From SIG701 sp045123975 (GTDB taxonomy: Bacteria > Bacillota > Clostridia > Oscillospirales > CAG-272): DNA of 19,132 bases. Location: positions 1 to 19,132 of the forward strand of contig JBGVKV010000084.1 of the NCBI GenBank assembly GCA_045123975.1. The letters are read 5' to 3'. The notes below the pieces were generated by a model. It had not been told where the DNA came from and did no database searches. It saw only the letters and a list, made by a program, of their open reading frames with translations. Position 1 is the stretch's first letter, and each line of letters starts with the position of its first letter. The translations under genes and the position numbers were made by a program. Below, one piece after another: positions 14,894 to 19,132 of the stretch.

Positions 14894-14930
14894 AAAGAGG
14901 ATCGGCCAAGCCGATCCTCTTTCTTATTGT
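14894..14930 (+). terminator. Intrinsic terminator after the tldD-tldE pair
   Basis: AAAGAGGATCGGC (14894-14906) and GCCGATCCTCTTT (14910-14922) form a 13-bp perfect stem with a 3-nt loop, followed by CTTATT. Confidence 0.85.
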
Positions 14931-14953
14931 CCGGGCGTTTTTTGCTCCGCTCC

Positions 14954-14982
14954 TTGACAACGGCCCAAAACCGTGCTATAAT
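14954..14982 (+). promoter_or_regulatory. Consensus sigma-A promoter of the T-box/trpB unit
   Basis: TTGACA (14954-14959), a 17-bp spacer and TATAAT (14977-14982), all perfect, with a TGC extension before the -10. Transcription would begin near 14989. Confidence 0.93.
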
Positions 14983-14988
14983 GGCAAC

Positions 14989-15260
14989 AATCAAACCGTT
15001 GATGCGGAGATAAAGGTGATTATGCCTCCACAGAGAGCCCGTGGCGCTGGAAATCGGGTGAAACACAGATCATCAAATGGACCGCGGAGGGTGCAGTCAA
15101 AGGCTTTGGCCGAGTATTCTGCAACGTATGGGCACACGTCAGCTGCCGGGGATATGACGGTATCCCGCAAAGCGCACGGCTCAGCCGTGAATCAAGGTGG
15201 CACCGCGAATCGTCCGTATTCGTCCTTGACAGACGTATTTCTCTGTCGAGGCGTTTTTGT
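14989..15260 (+). promoter_or_regulatory. Tryptophan-specific T-box riboswitch
   Basis: The leader binds uncharged tRNA and, when tryptophan is short, prevents termination. In the specifier helix GCGG (15004-15007) pairs with CCGC (15082-15085) and GGTGAT (15015-15020) with ATCATC (15069-15074). The internal loop between them holds UGG at 15078-15080, followed by A, the expected purine. The T-box bulge is at 15190-15207, and its UGGC would pair with the GCCA end of tRNA-Trp, whose discriminator is G. The terminator stem is CCTTGACAGA (about 15223-15232) with TCTGTCGAGG (15242-15251), then CG and TTTTTGTTTT. Codon, discriminator pairing and downstream gene all indicate tryptophan. Confidence 0.93.
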
Positions 15261-15275
15261 TTTAAGGAGGATCCT

Positions 15276-15314
15276 ATGACACTGCTCACCGGGCGATGGC
15301 GACCCCATCCGTAA
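15276..15314 (+). CDS. Possible 12-codon leader peptide MTLLTGRWRPHP between T-box and trpB
   Basis: A perfect AAGGAGG (15264-15270) sits 5 nt before an ATG that opens a 12-codon ORF with one tryptophan codon, ending at TAA 15312-15314. trpB begins 55 bp later with its own ribosome binding site. The ORF could be a translated upstream peptide that adds Trp-dependent control, or the remnant of a former first gene of the operon. Only the signal strength and the Trp codon support it; there is no homology evidence. Confidence 0.4.
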   Translation: MTLLTGRWRPHP

Positions 15315-15369
15315 CACACGTACATTCTGATTCACAAATATATTACACTCATTCTCCGGAGGAACGATT

Positions 15370-16587
<1,218 letters not shown>

Positions 16588-16595
16588 TGCCATCC

Positions 16596-16630
16596 GGGGG
16601 ATCTGCCGCGCGCATATCCCCCTATTTTTT
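16596..16630 (+). terminator. Terminator between trpB and the downstream pseudouridine synthase gene
   Basis: GGGGGAT (16596-16602) pairs with ATCCCCC (16616-16622) around a 13-nt loop, followed by TATTTTTT. The next gene's ribosome binding site starts 4 nt later, so that gene would depend on read-through unless it has a promoter I cannot see. Confidence 0.75.
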
Positions 16631-16646
16631 CCGAGGAGGATCCTAT

Positions 16647-17300
16647 ATGTATCTCACCGTTCTGTATGAGGACACGCATATACTTGCCGTTATCAAGCCC
16701 GCCGGCGTCGCCTCCGAGGGGGACGGAATGCCCCGTCTCGTGGGAGAATATCTGCGGGATAACGGCGCCGGGGATGCCCCGTACGTGGGCGTGGTCCACC
16801 GGCTGGATCGGGACGTGTCCGGGGTAATGGTCTTCGCCAAATCGGAAAAGGCGGCGGCAGCTCTGTCGGGGATGATCGCCCGCCGGGAATTCGAGAAGGA
16901 ATACCTGGCGGTAGTGACGGGTGAGACCGATCCCGAGGGAGAAATGCAGGATCTGCTCTACCACGATAAGAGCCGCAACAAAACGTTCGTTGTGAAAAAG
17001 CAGCGCCGCGGCGTGCGGGATGCGTCCCTGGACTACCGCACCCTGGCTGTCCGTGCGGGAAATTCTCTCGTGCACGTACGGCTCCACACGGGGCGCACCC
17101 ACCAGATCCGGGTGCAGTTTGCCTCCCGCAAGCATCCCCTTCTCGGGGACGGCAAATACGGCGGCGGCAAGGGGAAGATCGCTTTGTTCTCCCACAAGAT
17201 CGCCTTCATACATCCCATCAGCGGGAAAGAAATGTGCTTCACTGCCCTGCCGCCTCTCTGTGATGCCTGGGCAGATTTTGACGGGGATATGCCTATGTAA
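16647..17300 (+). CDS. RluA-family pseudouridine synthase without S4 domain
   Basis: A compact 217-residue RNA pseudouridine synthase. It starts directly in the catalytic domain: VLYEDTHILAVIKPAGV, then GVVHRLDRDVSGVMVFAKS with catalytic D54, REFEKEYLAVVTG, and GRTHQIRVQFASRKHPLLGDGKYG. Without an S4 domain it resembles the RluA/TruC-like members, but the RNA target cannot be told from sequence. I chose ATG 16647 because AGGAGG lies 7 nt upstream; a longer reading frame from 16587 would overlap the trpB stop and adds 20 residues with no family match. Grouping with trpB is positional only. Confidence 0.92.
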   Translation: MYLTVLYEDTHILAVIKPAGVASEGDGMPRLVGEYLRDNGAGDAPYVGVVHRLDRDVSGVMVFAKSEKAAAALSGMIARREFEKEYLAVVTGETDPEGEMQDLLYHDKSRNKTFVVKKQRRGVRDASLDYRTLAVRAGNSLVHVRLHTGRTHQIRVQFASRKHPLLGDGKYGGGKGKIALFSHKIAFIHPISGKEMCFTALPPLCDAWADFDGDMPM

Positions 17301-17302
17301 AA

Positions 17303-17335
17303 AAAGGGGGCTGTCGCATTTAGATGCGACAGCCC
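17303..17335 (-). terminator. Strong terminator for the PHP gene, also the left end of a repeat element
   Basis: GGGCTGTCGCAT (17308-17319) and ATGCGACAGCCC (17324-17335) form a 12-bp stem with a TTAG loop. On the minus strand the stem is followed by CCTTTTTTT, an ideal terminator; on the plus strand by the weaker TGATTTCTT. Confidence 0.85.
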
Positions 17336-17486
17336 TGATTTCTTCTGACGAAGGCGCAAAAATCGAAATCCTGCGGGAATTTGCAGCGAGATTCCTCGAT
17401 TTTTTGCCTGGCACGGGCAAAAATGGCCTCCTCAGCGGACAAGGGGGAAACTCGCGGAGGTGTTCATTGCTAAATGCGACACCTCC
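17306..17486. mobile_element. MITE-like structured intergenic repeat, copy B
   Basis: An approximately 181-bp non-coding element with imperfect terminal inverted repeats: TGTCGCATTTA at 17312-17322 is the exact reverse complement of 17471-17481, and the flanks GGGGGC and CCTCC extend the match. Inside are a nested hairpin (AAAAATCGA 17358-17366 with TCGATTTTT 17396-17404, with AATC/GATT and CTGC/GCAG pairs within it) and TTTTTGCC/GGCAAAAA around TGGCACG. The right end forms its own hairpin (GGAGGTGT 17456-17463, ACACCTCC 17479-17486), followed by TTTTCTCTTATTTTTT. The part at 17378-17459 resembles 4147-4229. There is no transposase and target duplication was not detected. Confidence 0.6.
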
Positions 17487-17493
17487 TTTTCTC

Positions 17494-18909
17494 TTATTTT
17501 TTCTCGGGAATCACCTTGGGCTTGATGCGGCTGCCTATGGTGAGGGGGCCCGTAGCGTGTACTGCCAAAGCACGGGCTTCAAAATCACGGATGGCGGACG
17601 AGGGCAGAACCGGCGGTTTCCGTCCAAAGAAACGGTCTCGCCAGTCATTGCTGTATGCCACCTGTGCTTCCAGCATAGCGGCGTCCACCTCGCCCATCAG
17701 ATAGGCACGCATGGCCGTGCCCTCTCCCTGGCAGATTCTCTGCCGCTTGGGGAAGTAATGCTGGAGAAGGAAGTGAGCGTAGCTCACCAGCCGCAGATTG
17801 CCATAGCAGCGGTAGTGCCGGTCGTATCCCACACCGGCGGCCTCCACAGCCACAGATCTTCCTGCCCGCACCGCATCGATGATGGCGTCGTTCTCGTTCT
17901 TTTCTGCAAAGCACACGGTGAAGGTGTGGCTGAAGGTAGCGGATTTCTCCAGATTATGCACGTCGCTGGAGCCGACGATCGATATCTTCAATCCCTCCGC
18001 GCGCAGATCTGCCCACAGATTGATGGAGCGGTTGATGCCCACCTGACTCATAGCACCTACCAGCTCATACACGTCAAACATACCGCTGGTCAAAAGACGT
18101 ATGGCCAGCTGCTCCCGCACGTTGTGCATACGCACCTTTTTCGGCTGCCAATAGGGATGGGCAAAAATCGCAAGGCCTCCCGCCTCGTGAATGCGATCGG
18201 TTGCCCACATGGCCCGGGCATAGCGGTAGCGGTACATTTCGGGAATATCCGCCGGCACGCGCTCTTCGTATTCCGCAATCTCCGCCGCATACTCCTTTTG
18301 ATGATGAAAATACAGATCGGCCACGGAGGATTTACCGCCCACATGCACGATATGCACGTTGCTGTCCGGTGCGTGAACCTCCTCACCGAGGACGCGGGTG
18401 ATGCCCAGCTTCACGCCGGCGTAAGCCTCGTCCACCTCATTGCCGGGATAGTAGCGGTTATGATCCGTCAGGGCAAAGAAATCGTATCCCTGCTCTCTGT
18501 AATGCCCCGCCAGGGCAGCCGGATCCCGCCTGCCGTCGGAACGGACGCTGTGGGAATGGAAGTCTCCCTTCAGGGGAGTCAGATCGTACAGATCCTCCTC
18601 CAGCGCGTATACGAACAATTCCGCGAGCCTTGTTTCCTCACGGGAGAGGAAAAACAGATACTGCCCCTCCTCCTCATACGTGTAAAGAAAGCGGATCACT
18701 CCGTCCTTTGCCGTCACGGGGAAGGATTTGTGGCTCAGCAGCGTATCGTAATTGTCCTCGTTGCCGTTGGTCTGGATGGCAGTGATCGTCCATTCCTCGC
18801 CGTCGGCAAAGAGAAAGGCCCTCTCCAGGGGAGAAATGGTCATTTCCACCTGTTGGCCCACAGGCAGAACGGAGGGATATATAGCGTAGTTTTCCGGGAT
18901 GGGAAGCAT
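17494..18909 (-). CDS. PHP-domain metal-dependent phosphoesterase
   Basis: A 471-residue protein with an N-terminal beta-rich domain of about 110 residues, then a PHP domain: GDFHSHSVRSDG with H118, H120 and D125, ALTDHN at 146-151, IFAHPYW, and GSSDVHN near the end of the domain. These are the usual metal ligands of PHP phosphoesterases. The C-terminal 90 residues or so have no recognised motif. PHP proteins of this type act on small phosphorylated molecules or nucleic acid ends, but the substrate is unknown here. I chose ATG 18909 because AAGGAG lies 7 nt upstream; a longer frame from 18993 crosses the promoter. It appears to be monocistronic. Confidence 0.88.
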   Translation of the reverse strand: MLPIPENYAIYPSVLPVGQQVEMTISPLERAFLFADGEEWTITAIQTNGNEDNYDTLLSHKSFPVTAKDGVIRFLYTYEEEGQYLFFLSREETRLAELFVYALEEDLYDLTPLKGDFHSHSVRSDGRRDPAALAGHYREQGYDFFALTDHNRYYPGNEVDEAYAGVKLGITRVLGEEVHAPDSNVHIVHVGGKSSVADLYFHHQKEYAAEIAEYEERVPADIPEMYRYRYARAMWATDRIHEAGGLAIFAHPYWQPKKVRMHNVREQLAIRLLTSGMFDVYELVGAMSQVGINRSINLWADLRAEGLKISIVGSSDVHNLEKSATFSHTFTVCFAEKNENDAIIDAVRAGRSVAVEAAGVGYDRHYRCYGNLRLVSYAHFLLQHYFPKRQRICQGEGTAMRAYLMGEVDAAMLEAQVAYSNDWRDRFFGRKPPVLPSSAIRDFEARALAVHATGPLTIGSRIKPKVIPEKK

Positions 18910-18942
18910 GGGAGATCTCCTTATTGTACTGAACTTGGTATC

Positions 18943-18971
18943 AATGTACCACAAAACGGGAGGTATTTCAA
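18943..18971 (-). promoter_or_regulatory. Promoter of the PHP gene
   Basis: On the minus strand TTGAAA (18966-18971), a 17-bp spacer and TACATT (18943-18948), followed 33 bp later by the ATG. The -35 is good (5 of 6) and the -10 moderate (4 of 6). Confidence 0.6.
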
Positions 18972-19021
18972 GATTTTGGGGAAGAAATCGCAAAATTATT
19001 GTGCCAGCACGAAAAAAACTC

Positions 19022-19050
19022 TTGCAAAGCGGAAAAAGATATGATACAAT
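19022..19050 (+). promoter_or_regulatory. Promoter of the tRNA gene
   Basis: TTGCAA (19022-19027), a 17-bp spacer and TACAAT (19045-19050), placed 10 bp before the mature tRNA start. Confidence 0.75.
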
Positions 19051-19060
19051 ATCATCCGAC

Positions 19061-19132
<72 letters not shown>

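Noticed and set aside
17020..19044. 674-codon plus-strand frame spanning the rlu gene end, the repeat and the PHP gene
   Set aside because: It runs through two terminator hairpins and is antisense to a clear PHP protein.

Overview
The window comes from a Gram-positive, Clostridia-like bacterium (Bacillota; an Oscillospirales-type gut anaerobe is my inference). Signs of this are strong AGGAGG ribosome binding sites, consensus TTGACA/TATAAT promoters, a T-box leader, the lspA-rluD gene pair, a yceD-rpmF pair with a four-cysteine L32, and a Gld-type ABC cluster of the kind seen in clostridia. Nothing indicates a plasmid, prophage or transposase; it reads as ordinary chromosome with unusually structured intergenic DNA.

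Layout. 1-1849 (+): tail of an acidic protein (possibly DivIVA-like), lspA and an RluD-family pseudouridine synthase, closed by a terminator. 1867-3293 (-): a small membrane protein, rpmF and yceD, expressed leftward from a consensus promoter at 3332-3360. 3453-4031 (+): a small membrane-anchored protein with its own consensus promoter, divergent from yceD. 4032-4255: bidirectional terminator plus a repeat-rich spacer. 4256-9025 (-): four-gene operon of ABC ATPase, ABC permease, GldG-like protein and DUF4340 protein, probably one envelope-associated complex. 9026-9556: 531-bp spacer with the operon's extended -10 promoter and a three-hairpin element ahead of gpmI. 9557-14881 (+): gpmI, a YfiH/PgeF protein, and a TldD/TldE-type protease pair, ending in a terminator. 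14954-17300 (+): consensus promoter, tryptophan-specific T-box, a 12-codon ORF, stand-alone trpB, and a second RluA-family pseudouridine synthase. 17301-17493: a terminator and a MITE-like structured repeat. 17494-18909 (-): a PHP-domain phosphoesterase. 19061-19132 (+): tRNA-Ala(GGC), cut by the window edge just before its discriminator base.

The most unusual feature is at 9268-9464. Two hairpins have different but fully paired purine/pyrimidine stems, and carry 19-nt loops that are perfect reverse complements of each other. A third, 18-bp hairpin lies between them, and a plausible promoter lies just upstream. Second is a dispersed, structured intergenic repeat with copies near 4147-4229 and 17378-17459, one bounded by imperfect terminal inverted repeats, the other flanked by a 56-bp direct repeat that duplicates a gene tail.
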